The notes under the pieces were generated by a model that saw only the letters and a list, made by a program, of their open reading frames with translations, was not told where the DNA came from and ran no database searches. Positions 10,840 to 20,760 of a DNA stretch of 28,199 nt are shown one piece after another. Position 1 is the first letter of the stretch. Each line of letters starts with the position of its first letter. The stretch is from Oopsacas minuta. Lineage: Eukaryota > Porifera > Hexactinellida > Lyssacinosida > Leucopsacidae. The stretch lies in the NCBI GenBank assembly GCA_024704765.1, contig JAKMXF010000090.1, positions 1 through 28,199 of the forward strand, in the 5' to 3' direction. A program made the translations under genes and the position numbers.

Positions 10840-10980
10840 CCTTAAAATGGGAGTTAGCAAAGAATGGGTATTTTCATTTGAAATAGACATATACAGTGTA
10901 TTATCAGTATATAGGTTATTATATGCTAGGAATCATTTGGTGCATTCAAAATTTTTATAAGGTTTCTATATCTCATATTC

Positions 10981-10988
10981 TGACGTCA
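10981..10988. promoter_or_regulatory. TGACGTCA palindrome, left copy 3' subterminal
   Basis: A perfect CRE/ATF-type octamer 148 bp inside the 3' end. The right copy has the same octamer 147 bp inside its 3' end (20782-20789). Each copy has a second octamer (11138-11145; 20761-20768). The conserved position argues for a role, such as host-factor or transposase binding, but this is inference. Confidence 0.5.
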
Positions 10989-11331
10989 TAGCTTTATGCT
11001 GAATTTTGTTTTTCTTTAATATCTGACTGTATAACAATTTTAGCCCTATAAATTCTATTATTTGGCTATAGTATATCATATCCATGGAACCAATTACAAC
11101 TGTTAGAAATACAAAATTACTCATAATTTTTATAAAATGACGTCATACACATGTTTTTCATAATTTTTACTTTTCTACTTCATACTTTTAAATGCGTTTT
11201 TAGAATTTAATAATATCTTTTTTGCTAATATATATCAATTCTGACAATTTCTGAATAAAAACAATAAGCAATGATATTAAGGGATGCTTTGTTTTTATTA
11301 TTCATTCACTAATATTCTGTAAACTACGTTG

Positions 11332-12765
11332 TTACAATATCATATCAATAATAAGGCCCTTAACGATATTATCAACAAATGATTCCAATAATTCTGTTGC
11401 ATTATCTCGACAGCACTTAGCTTTTCGGGTATGACCGTGTTCTCTGCACTTTTCGCACACCACTGTCGACCGATATTTCAGTAACACAGGATCGCTTTTA
11501 GATGAGAGTCTGACATATATACCGGCGATATTTCCCTCGAAGAAGTTTTCTTTGCTAGATTTTCCCAATATTCCCTGGTTAATTTGTTGCAGGCTTCGGA
11601 TCCTTCTTCGCTAATGCATTTCAATCCATACCCCAATTCATCTCTCTCATTATTCTTCAGAATGGCCTAGATATTTATGTAAAGTCAGTGTAATGTTCAC
11701 CCAGGGGAAGGATTGAAGAATAAGGAGATAGGTGCCTGCACAAAGGTTGCCCAATTTTTCTGTTTTGATCTTTCTGTCTGAATTTATGATTCTCAGAATG
11801 ACAGATAATTGTGTGTGCAATTTATAAAGTGAGTCCCCATAATCAATCTTAACCAAAGACATTGCGCATTCAATAAACTTGGAATCATTTGAAAAAGCTC
11901 TTCGAGCCACACCACCAGTGGAAGTAGTGCCTCCTTTGGGGTCTGGTTGGTCAATTCTTAGACCTGTTACTTCTTGAACTATGGTTCGCACATCCATCAT
12001 AGAGTCTTTAATTTCTTTTGATGATGGTGACAATGTGAGCTTGTTATAATTCAGGTGGTACACAAGTAAATTAAACCATCTAAAAATGCAGGTATGGGAA
12101 TGTAAGGGAGAAGCAGGTAGAATATCTATTGTTAATAATGGTTGGTGAGTCAGGTTAAATCTTTGATTTGTTGGTAATGAAAAGAAAGCATCAATGTCTT
12201 CCAGTTCTCCAAATAATTGAATTGCGTCTGAAATGTTTCTATTAATGGGATAGCCTTGCAAAATTAAATCACGATCTTTTTAGTTCTTTCTGCTTTGCAG
12301 TACATAGTTGGCAACTCGCACCTCCTGCTCCTGAGAGAATACTTGCCATTTTACCATCAAGTATTGATCCAACAACATCGACAAATATATGTTTATCATC
12401 GGCAAAATAGAAACCTTGGTCCTTAATTTGATCTGTTTCGGGATTGATGATATCTTCCATAAATTGGCGAATATTGCATGATTTTCTGTGGCAGCAAGAA
12501 GTAAATTTGGACGTTGGGAGAATGGAGAATTCGGACACTCGTTTTTCCAAAGTTCCTTTCCACAAGAATTGACAATGTGTACTACTTTGAAGCAAAATAG
12601 GATGAATGATTTGGTAGACGTATTCGTATTTGGTTGATAATATACGGTATTTTGCTTTCCAGATCCATCTAAACCATCAGCAATCTGAAATCGGAGAGGA
12701 AAATCCTCATTTGAAGGAGACGGTAGAGTGGACATAATTCTACAAAATGTATGGTAGACAAATTG

Positions 12766-12841
<76 letters not shown>

Positions 12842-13551
12842 AACTGGGGCTGTAGGAATCGGGTACAGTTAAATGATACTTCGTAGTACTAAATTATTTC
12901 TATGATCGGCCACCCTCTGATATGTAGGAAAGTGAATTTCATTAGATAACAAAAGTTGTCGTAGTAGAGTATACTTCCTCTTGCCAATCTCTAGTAGATC
13001 CAAAAGAAATAATGCCTTGTCCACATCCAATTCTTTGCTTTTGGATGCACGCCTGAAATGACCAGTGAATTATCCCTGCACAATTGATTTAGATACCCTT
13101 GCAACTTCTCGATTGTCTTCTTCATTGCACAACAATTGCAAAGCAAGAGCTGCAATTGTAATTTCAGAAGTTTTTTCGATTACCGAGATGGACCCAATAG
13201 ACTCAAGGACACTAGAGATCCGGGAACGCTGATGTTGCAATGAAAGATTGATAAGTTCTTTCTTTTGGCGCACCGACTTAGTTTTTTGGGGGGCTTGTGA
13301 AGCTATAAATAATTCTGAGCAAATTTCAGAATGTCACCAATCTCTATGCAAAGATTCAAGTGATTTCTTTGAAGTTCTAATCACATCTCGTATTCTACGT
13401 AGAATCAATTCAAGTTTAGCCTGCTTCGCATGGCCTATCTATGGAGATCACTAAGCAGAGTTGTTTGGACGCGATTGCCATTTGCTTTCAGGATTCTCGC
13501 TAAATCGAGAAGGAATTTGGGGGAAGTCATCGGAGCAATTGGTTCAGCCAT
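11332..13551 (-). pseudogene. RAG1/Transib-like DDE transposase, left copy
   Basis: The start is set at the ATG at 13551, whose MA...LARILKANGNR matches the start of the right copy. Core motifs of the RAG1/Transib family appear in order: DGLDGSG with the first Asp (codon 12676-12678), MVKWQVFS-type DGK block with the second Asp (12356-12358) followed by SGAGGASCQLC (matching the RAG1 CTLCDATR region), PWVNITLTLHKYLGH (compare the Transib PW...HK.L.H block), ERDELGYGLKCISEEGSEAC and NK with the Glu (11595-11597; RAG1 has SEGNESGNK here). The C-terminal knuckle CEKCREHGHTRKAKC is at 11413-11457. A (CA)n array lies inside the gene, and frameshifts (about 11560, 12270, 12840, 13280) and paired stops near 11640 disable it. 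The family would cut DNA by a hairpin mechanism at its terminal repeats. No N-terminal RING domain was seen. Confidence 0.85.
12768..12840. repeat. (CA)n microsatellite inside transposase gene
   Basis: A pure 73-nt CA array. On the coding (minus) strand it reads as alternating Val-Cys and sits exactly where the right copy has GVYMPYAYHV, so it probably grew from a short GTGTATATA tract. The flanking halves of the gene are in different frames across the array. Confidence 0.98.
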
Positions 13552-14283
13552 TGATCACGGATAAATTATCTATGAGAAAATAGAGGTGTATGATTGAAAA
13601 CATAAGTACACGTATATACACACATTTATATGTTTAATTTTGTGCAATAATTTCCAAGAAGAATTAGAATTAGACGGGTATTCAATTACATAGTTACAGA
13701 TATCACTTTAGGAATTTCTATAACAACGATTACAGACGATGTAATGTGACTAAAAATCAAAGTTGCGCACCGTGTCGGGGCCTGTCATCTTCATATAACA
13801 TAGCATAAATTGTAAACAACAACTGGAATTATTTTCGCTTTGACGTTCCTAGACGATCTCTTTTCAGACACTTTCAAAATGTTATGCATGGAAAAATGGG
13901 GTTCATTTTTCACCCTGGGTACAACAATCCTTCACATGAAAGGCACACAGTTTAACATCTGATAGAAATTTGAAATCAGCATACAAAATTGTCTAGAATA
14001 GATGAAACAATAGATCCCTAATATATTCCATAAAGAATCAGAATCAATGTGAAAATCTTTGATATTTTGAATTCTCTGAAATGATAATTTCAGCATCAAA
14101 AAACCCACAAAGTTACGATTCAAATTTACATTACTAATAGGCCCCCAAATGATTAGAAAATTGGAATGGATGCTCTTAGAATGTTTAGAAACACAATGAA
14201 ACCATAAAGGAATGAAAACATTACTATAAAAAATTTCTTAATTCTTTACTACTAAGCTACTGAGGTATATTCGTGATGGAGTT

Positions 14284-14620
14284 TGTTGTCCAGTGATCCG
14301 AATTTCTATTGATTTCCCTGAAGCGACATCAATAGATGAACTTGCTGGATTGTGGTAACCAGCGATCCCAACTTCTATGGACCTGATAGAATAGGGACAC
14401 CAGAACACTAATAAGAATCTATTATATTCATTGGAACAACAGTGATGCCCATATTGAAGTCCTTGATCATGTGGCAGCCTCAATTTAATTTACATTGACA
14501 AAGTATTGTAACCAATTTTCCCAAATTCAATGGTTACAACAGTTCCTATCGTTCGTGAAAATTGAGCTCACTATTGATACCTGCCAGAAAAGTTCATATA
14601 AAGTTCGGTCATCAGTAGGG
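14284..14620. repeat. Second block of the degenerate minisatellite
   Basis: Units such as GTGGTAACCAGCGATCCCAA (from 14352) are inverted copies of the 9420-10030 unit. The stretch 14505-14612 is a direct, diverged copy of 9558-9650; shared blocks are CAATGGTTACAACAGTTCCT against CCATGGTTATCACACTTCCT, then CACTATTGATACCTGCCAGA against CACTGTTGATACCAGCCAGA. The block begins just outside the right target duplication of the left RAG1-like element. Confidence 0.6.
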
Positions 14621-14834
14621 GTGTATTGGGGGGAAAGGAGGGGGACGCTAACGCCCTTCTTATGGAAATATTTGGATTATTTTTACTAGAATCTTTGTTC
14701 AGATAATTGAGTTCAACATTACAATCGGCATTTTCGGCGAAAGCAAAAAGATATTCACCTTGATTTCACTATTAATATCTACTGACCAGCAACGACAGCT
14801 CTAGGACATATAATCTACTTATAATTGCTCCTAC

Positions 14835-15019
14835 ATGGACCCGTTTACATCTTTGGTAGCTATTTGAATAATTCTTATAATAAACAAGTGCCTCATGGGT
14901 TGAATTGGCACCGTCGGCCAGCGAAAAATCTCCACAGAACAGATTAAAAGTTCCCAGACCCGTGGGCCCCCAGTTGAAGAACACTGACTTAGACGCTACA
15001 AATTCTGTGTAGTCTTCTA
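14835..15019 (-). CDS. Candidate internal exon of an unidentified gene
   Basis: On the minus strand a good acceptor (TTTCTGATTTACCAG) at 15020-15021 leads into 185 nt of open, protein-like and relatively GC-rich sequence, including SVFFNWGPTGLGTFNLFCGD and THEALVYYKNYSNSYQRCK. It ends at a possible donor, CAT/GTAGGA. The longer frame runs from an ATG at 15041 to a stop at 14772. No family was recognised and no neighbouring exon could be paired with it. It may be a stranded exon of a gene broken by the nearby repeats. Confidence is low because only composition and one good splice site support it. Confidence 0.35.
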
Positions 15020-15587
15020 CTGGTAAATCAGAAACAATCATTGACTAATATTTATACCAAATAATTATAAATAATTATTAGAGACTTTAAGAATCGGGTC
15101 AGAATTGAGGATCAGTTTGATACAAAGTCTGTGGATAGTAAATTTTGAAGTAAATAGGTTACTAAATCTCCCCGATGAGAACTTGGCTTTTCTCTATATC
15201 ACGTTCATGTTATCTATGGGATTTTCGAGTTCAAATATTAATGAAATTGTTCATCCCAATATGCATGATGGTTGAAATTTGAATCGCAATAAAAGATCAG
15301 TATTATATTGATTAAAAATGGTTTCCTATAAGTTATAGGAAATTAACCATGAATGATGGATTTCGCATAATATAAATTTTATAGAAACCTTTCCTATCGC
15401 GAATGAAAAAATCCTTGAAAAACATCCATGCATGTATAGCCAATAATTCATGAGAAATTTCAAATCGAACAAAGGAAGGAGTACGTGAAAATAACTTAGA
15501 ACAAGATTAAAGTAAGTATGCGAATCACTTCAATGGATATATAATTTATAAGGGAGGAATTTGTAATAGCATCATGCAAAATGGATA

Positions 15588-16364
15588 ATGCAAACTCATC
15601 ATGGAATAATTCATCAATCCAGTACAAAATTTGAAATCTCAAAGTGTGGCAAAATTTTGGAAATTCTTAGTGTGGATGGCCTCAGGGAGGAAGTCACGCG
15701 ATTACGACTCAAATTCACGTAGGAGCTTCACTATCACCACAGTAGGGCATTTATTAACCCCCGTCGTGGAACGACAATAATCTAAGAAAGTTAACAAATG
15801 TCACTTAAACTAATTCCAAGGAAAGTTTATAGCCATCTGTAGAGCAGCGACTTAGCGAACGAAGCCCGAAAGATTTATCACTTTTGCGTGGACTATGGAT
15901 AATAATTTCATATAATTAGCCAATTAATCTGAATTCGGCACATCAATTACGGAGCATACTGAATCGTAGAGAATGATTTTCTAGCGAGGCCCTGGGTGCA
16001 GCTGATTTATAACCGAAGCTCTCAAATATGGTATAATATGAATGAAAATAATACTCCATAATTATGAATATATCATAGAGCTAACTGTTTATAAGTTTTT
16101 CAGGAGTATTTAAGACAGTTGAGATCAATTTATATTCTGAAGGAAGTAAACACACAGAGTAACAGAAATTTGGAAAGAGTCATAATCGAAAAAGTCGTAT
16201 ATGAGTCCCAGGTTTCTGATATTATCAAGCTGTTTTCGGACTCGAACAGTTTATTGGTCGAATACACGAATAATTTTATCGTGGTGAATGAATTAAGTGG
16301 GCTTAGAAGTCTTACAAATTCACATGACGAGGATCCCAAAATGCAAATCAATTATGAAATATAG
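15588..16364 (+). CDS. Three-exon gene model, 144-aa probable coiled-coil protein
   Basis: Exons 15588-15718, 15845-15887 and 16104-16364 join in frame into 144 aa. The ATG at 15588 is the first in its frame after a TAG. The last exon is the strongest: 87 codons opened by CTAACTG (branch point) and TTTTTCAG. Intron 1 (126 nt, donor CAC/GTAGGA, branch ACTAAT, acceptor CTGTAGAG) and intron 2 (216 nt, donor TGC/GTGGAC) are plausible but have weak donors. Exon 1 encodes KILEILSVDGLREEVTRLRL, a helix with heptad spacing; exon 2 SDLANEARKIYHFC; exon 3 EYLRQLRSIYILKEV and a hydrophobic LLVEYTNNFIVVNEL. No signal peptide or known domain was seen, and the product is not recognised. It lies between the two RAG1-like elements and is convergent with the minus-strand gene at 16513. 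RNA data could change the first two exons. Confidence 0.4.
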
Positions 16365-16512
16365 AATTTGTTTTCATTAATTTAGTTATATATTCGTTGT
16401 AGAAAATCAAGACAAATTTATTGCAATTTTTGAGAAGAATGAATTCTCAAATCCTGAATTATGATTTGTAATTTATAAGATATAGCAGATATTGTTGAAA
16501 ACGAAACAAAAT

Positions 16513-16878
16513 CTATGATAATCTTTTCGTTGATAATCTTTCTTGCAATTTGATTGCTAAATTTCTCAAAGTAGAGTTCTCCTGCTTGAGTTCTGTTAAC
16601 TCTCGTCGGACTACAGAAAAAAATAATGAATACAAGAGCAGAGTTAGAATAGATAACAACCAAATAGAAAGTTGGGCCACATCTTACATAACTCACGGAG
16701 AAAATTTGGAATATTCAACTTTGCTCTAGCCAAAATTATAGTTCTATCGATTAGTCATAGTATGCCTTCAAGTTCTACATACTGTGCAACCTCAAATACC
16801 TGAACTCGATAGAACCTTTCAAAGCGTCTGGAAAATCAAAAATTCGGTCGAGGTAAATTATACCTAGTGGAATAGGAA
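16513..16878 (-). CDS. Last three exons of an unidentified coiled-coil gene
   Basis: On the minus strand, exons 16800-16878 (79 nt), 16697-16725 (29 nt) and 16513-16610 (98 nt) join in one frame into the final 67 residues of a protein. The introns are 74 and 86 nt, with donors AG/GTATTT and CC/GTGAGT, branch points GACTAAT and TCTAACT, and acceptors TTTTGGCTAG and TTTTTTTCTGTAG. The peptide reads IIYLDRIFDFPDALKGSIEF, then AKLNIPNFLL, then a clear leucine-heptad coiled coil (RRELTELKQENSTLRNLAIK) and a stop at 16513-16515. A different frame is longer in the last exon (16418-16696), but it ignores the splice sites and is less protein-like. Three exons agreeing in phase make chance unlikely. 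The first part of the gene should lie at higher coordinates, where 16953-17190 is a candidate. Family unknown. Confidence 0.5.
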
Positions 16879-16952
16879 CTAGGACCAGGGGGGCATATCA
16901 TGATAATTGAGGTTGCAATGTAAAAGTTTTCATATATCGAGAATATTCAAAA

Positions 16953-17190
16953 TTATTGAACCCGTAGGTATTTTAACGCATAGAAAACGCCTCCAAATAA
17001 TAAAAACATGCCCAGATTTAAGTGCAAACCAAAATACACGATTAACAAAGAGACACACAGACCCGAGAAGTATGGTCTTAGGACCAATGGTAATATATAG
17101 TAGTATCTTTTATTTCTAGTGTTGCTCAAAATATTTCTTGTACATATAACCACCAAATGATCCTCAATGCGTAAATCACAAGAACTAATT
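16953..17190 (-). CDS. Possible upstream exon with a membrane segment
   Basis: An open minus-strand stretch whose 3' half is strongly hydrophobic (SGLCVSLLIVYFGLHLNLGM, then FLLFGGVFYAL), consistent with one or two membrane helices. It lies just upstream of the three exons at 16513-16878 and could belong to the same gene. No donor with the required phase was found, so the link is unproven and the frame may be fortuitous. Confidence 0.2.
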
Positions 17191-17371
17191 TACATAGCTA
17201 TCCACATTACATTTTAGAGCGCACTTAAATTGGTTTACAGTACTGCCTCCATCGCAATATACATGTACTCAGTATAATGCCATGCCTCATGCTGAGACTC
17301 CAAATGAACGCTTATACTACGAGTGTTCGATAAGTTCTGATTAGTATCCCCTAAATCTTTTGAAATACAGA

Positions 17372-17707
17372 TTACACACACTCTATTAATGATATAATTT
17401 TCAAAATACTCCCCTTTTTGCAATAAAATATTGTTACGATTGAGCACTCAAAAAAATACATATTCAAGCCTTCAGGATCGCTAAGTTGTAGATACTGGAA
17501 AATAGCCGTTCCAAGTGCTACACTGTAATTATTCTTAAAAGCCGAGAGGTGATTCTTCAGCATAGGATATGGGTAGAAGTCACAGGGGGCTAAGTGTGAA
17601 ATGGATGGTGGATGTTCCAGCTTAACCATCTCCTTCCGATCTAATTTTGATTTGGCCAGCATGGGCATGTGAGGGCAGACATTTTCATGTTGACTTAGGG
17701 ATAACAA
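17372..17707 (-). pseudogene. Mariner transposase C-terminal fragment
   Basis: The minus strand encodes the end of a mariner transposase: QHENVCPHMP (family norm HDNA.PH, so the catalytic Asp has become Glu), KLEHPPSISHLAPCDFYPYP (family norm HPPYSPDLAPCDFFLFP, whose second catalytic Asp is kept in PCDF) and MLKNHLSAFK. The final family block (CI...KGEYFE) is read in another frame at about 17395-17425, so there is a frameshift. The N-terminal two thirds and both inverted repeats are missing. It abuts the 5' end of the right RAG1-like element. Confidence 0.75.
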
Positions 17708-18446
17708 CTGTAACTCGGGCTACAGATCGAGGGTCATTTTCGACAGCCTGCGATACTACAGTGGTTTGAATGCAAAGAATAGACAAAAAATATATTTCAT
17801 TTTTAATGGCTTAAACTCGTTCTTGGTTGTTTGAATAATGTTAATTTCAAATTTGAATTTGATCGAATACATATAGCTCTCACAATTTGAATTTGAAGAA
17901 TCAACCAAAAATAGTTCCATTTGTGGTTTCATTGATGCTCATATTAACACCAATTTAAGTTTACTTGATGCCATCACAGAATACTCCGAATCAAATACGT
18001 ATATTTAATTTTCTCAACACAATTCAGCTATGCTAAATTTGATTTTCTCATTTCATCACAGTATCTTCACTACATTTTGATTCAAAGTTGATTTGATTAA
18101 TGGTACTTTAGAGGTACAATATTTTGTAATAGAGAACTTCCAAATGACCGCACAAAAAACACCACTTAAAATTAATTCCAAATGGCATTATAATATCAAG
18201 AAAGACATTAAAATGATACGCCCGAAACAGTGCGTAACATAAAAATTTCAGCGAATTCCATTGTCACCTTTTTGTTGCTATGCAATTTGCATAATGATTA
18301 ATTATGACAAAGTATTTCAATATGCTGAATTTATATACTCGATTGCTGCATTCCAATTACCAATAAATATAATACATAAATACATGATTAATATGACATT
18401 AACAAATTGAACTGCTGATAATCAACCATTTTCTACGCTATTTTCA

Positions 18447-20630
18447 ATGGCCCAAGAACTAACTTTCCCTAACTCTCATCTTGAATTTGCGAAGATTTTG
18501 AAAGACAACAACAACTGTATCTCGACGACACTCAGTTTCTTTGAGCAGAACTCTCAAATGGACTTCGAAGAAAGGAAACAATTGGAAGCAATGGTCCTCC
18601 GAGTATTAAGCAGGATTAGGAAGGCAAAGAAATCGCCTAATTGCTTAGAGGGAGACTGGTGGCATTGTGGTATATCCATAGAACCAGACTTGAAGAGGAA
18701 CCGTATTTAAGATACCGTTGAGCTGTCCTCAGATGATGAAGAAGTCATATCCACGCTCTCTGCAAACCATAGGAAGAGTATTGACAATCTCACGATGCAA
18801 CAACAACGCTCACGACTTTCAAATGTCCTGGAATCTATCAAAGCACTCTCAATCGTTAAGAATACTTCAGAAATCAACTTGCCTTGCAACTACAATCGAA
18901 CCAAGCAAAACAGCGTGAAATAGCTAAAGTTTCAAAATCTGTAGTCTATGACAAGTTTTCGGGTCAATTCGGTAAGATGTTGAAGAAAGAGCTCGATGTT
19001 ACCAAGACAGTGTTCCTTATAGATCTCCTAGAAATTGAGAGGAGGATACACACACAACTCCGACATCACTTGCTATTTAGCGATATTCGTTTTCCGGCAT
19101 ACTATAGGGTAGTAGAAGAAAGAGATAGCATAATTTTACGGTCGGATATCCAGATGTACCCCAATCCTGAAACTCCACTTGGTGTATATATGCCATATGC
19201 CTACCACGTCCGCCATACTTTTTGCAGGCTTATGTCCACGCTACCGCCACCTCCAGCTCAAGATTTTCCCCTGCAACTCCAGATAGTAGACGAACTAGAT
19301 GGCTCTGGAAGTCACACTGTATATAATCAATCAAACACGAATACAGATACTAAGTCGTTTATCATATTCTGTTTATGTTTGTAAAGATAATAAGCAATAG
19401 CGACCGCGAACTCTGGAAAAATAACTCTTCCAATTCTCCTTTTGCTCAACGTCCGATTTTCCTTCTCGCTGCGAAAAAGAAAACGAAGTTAATATCAAGC
19501 GATTTATGGACGATCTAATCAATACTGATACTGATCTGATGAGAAGTGAAGGATTTACTCTTGGCCCTGATCAGCAAGTACGAGTCGACATTGTTCGATC
19601 AATGCTTGATGGGAAAATGGCAGGAATTCTATCTGGGGCAGGTGGGGCAAGTTGTCAATTATGCACAGCAACACATAAGGAACTCAGTGATCGTGAGTTG
19701 ATAATACAGGGATTTCCTATCAACAGGCACTTTACTGATGCAAATCAACTTTTCGGCGAAATGGAAGACAGCCACTCGTTTTTCTTACTTCCTTCAAACC
19801 AACGTTGTAACATAACGCACGAACCAACCTCAATAATAAACATCCTTCCAGCATCTCCGTTACACTCGTACACCTGTATTTTCAGGTGGTTCAATCTACT
19901 AATTTATCATTTGAATTGTGGAAAACGTACATGGTCACCAACATCTTTGGCAATAAAAAATTCTCTGATATTTGTCAGAAATCTGATTGAAGGAAACAGG
20001 AATGAGGATAGGTCAGCCAAATGCAAGTGGAAATACTAGCTCTATTGGTAGTGTAGCTCGTCGAGCATTTTCCTGTGATTCGAAATACATTGAGTGTGTA
20101 TTGTCAGTTGTTGAAACAGAACACAAAGAAACACTTTCAAAACTACATACACACTTGTCAGCTATTCTTCGAATAATCAATTCAGACAGGGTCATTAACA
20201 CCGAGGTCTTTGGTGATCTATGCACCGATACATATCTCTTGAACGTTGATTCATTACCTTGGTTGAGCATTACCCAACATCACACAGGGCATTAGCTCAC
20301 TCAGAAGAAATTTTGAAATAGTTCAACCTTGGGCGAGATCTGAAAAGTTTCTCTGAAGAGTAATCCGAGGCATGCAACAAGTTGCTAAGAAAGTATAGGG
20401 AGAATCTTGCGAGGAAGTCTTCATTTGAAGATAATGCAATAGACATTTTCGTGAGACTGGCCTCTGGAACTGACCCTGTATTGAATCAATTTCGTTCAAG
20501 TTTAGTTTGTGTAAGGTGTGGGGAACACGGCCACACAAAAAGAGCAAAGTGTTGGAGGGATAATACCGAAAATAGATTACTAGCTTCTTCCATAGACGAA
20601 ATTGTTGATTCATTTATAATTAATTCATAA
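18447..20630 (+). pseudogene. RAG1/Transib-like DDE transposase, right copy
   Basis: Start MAQELTFPN at 18447 pairs with the left copy's MAEPIAP. The N-terminal third includes EGDWWHCGI (left copy RDWWHSEI) and a QQQRSRLSNVLESIK helix (left copy QHQRSRISSVLESIG). The catalytic core has DELDGSG with the first Asp (19289-19291), SMLDGKMAGILSGAGGASC and QLC with the second Asp (19608-19610), RAFSCDSKYIECV, and SEE-stop-SEACNKLLRKYRENLARK with the Glu (20367-20369). A TAA (20361-20363) replaces a Gly codon just before that Glu. The C-terminal knuckle CVRCGEHGHTKRAKC is at 20508-20552. Frameshifts lie near 18710, 18890, 19380, 20000 and 20275. RAG1, Transib and related transposases share this layout. 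The SEG.E..NK block and the knuckle look closer to RAG1-like (RAGL) proteins than to Transib, which a tree would have to confirm. Confidence 0.85.
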
Positions 20631-20760
20631 ATTCATTAAAATGTTAAATCTATATCACTCTTATTCAAATACTATACATGTTAATAGTATATATACAGGG
20701 TAGGAGATTATTCTTATGAAGTGTAATTTTCAATGAGTTTTATTAAATAATTTTAAAATG

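Larger units (their letters stand above)
10833..14264 (-). mobile_element. RAG1/Transib-like transposon, left copy, complete ends, 3.43 kb
   Basis: The element is bounded by perfect 5-bp target duplications GTATA (10828-10832 and 14265-14269); 5 bp is the duplication length of Transib and RAG-type transposons. The 3' terminus (left edge) reads CACAGTACCTTAAAATGGGA and the 5' terminus (right edge, read inward) CTCAGTAGCTTAGTAGTAAA. Both continue into an AAAGAAT block. The same two kinds of terminus occur on the right copy at matching distances from the gene: about 710 bp upstream of the start codon here and 690 bp there. The cargo is one minus-strand RAG1-like gene. No RAG2-like Kelch or PHD sequence was seen, although nearly 700 bp lie between the gene and the 5' end. 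Confidence 0.85.

Noticed and set aside
12280-12843. 187-aa cysteine/valine-rich protein as a separate gene
   Set aside because: Its N-terminus is only the translated CA microsatellite; the rest is the middle of the left RAG1-like pseudogene.
13554-14230. RAG2-like gene in the 5' part of the RAG1-like elements
   Set aside because: No Kelch or PHD-like motif was seen on either strand in either copy; the short frames there (such as 13932-14123) have no recognisable sequence.
16418-16696. 92-aa minus-strand frame as a gene
   Set aside because: It runs through a well-defined 86-nt intron and reads the last exon in a less protein-like frame than the spliced model.
17757-17791. Heptamer TACAGTG followed by nonamer-like ACAAAAAAT, suggesting a true RSS
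   Set aside because: The spacer is 19 bp, neither 12 nor 23, and the left copy has no similar nonamer at its 5' end. An A-rich word is expected by chance in this AT-rich DNA.
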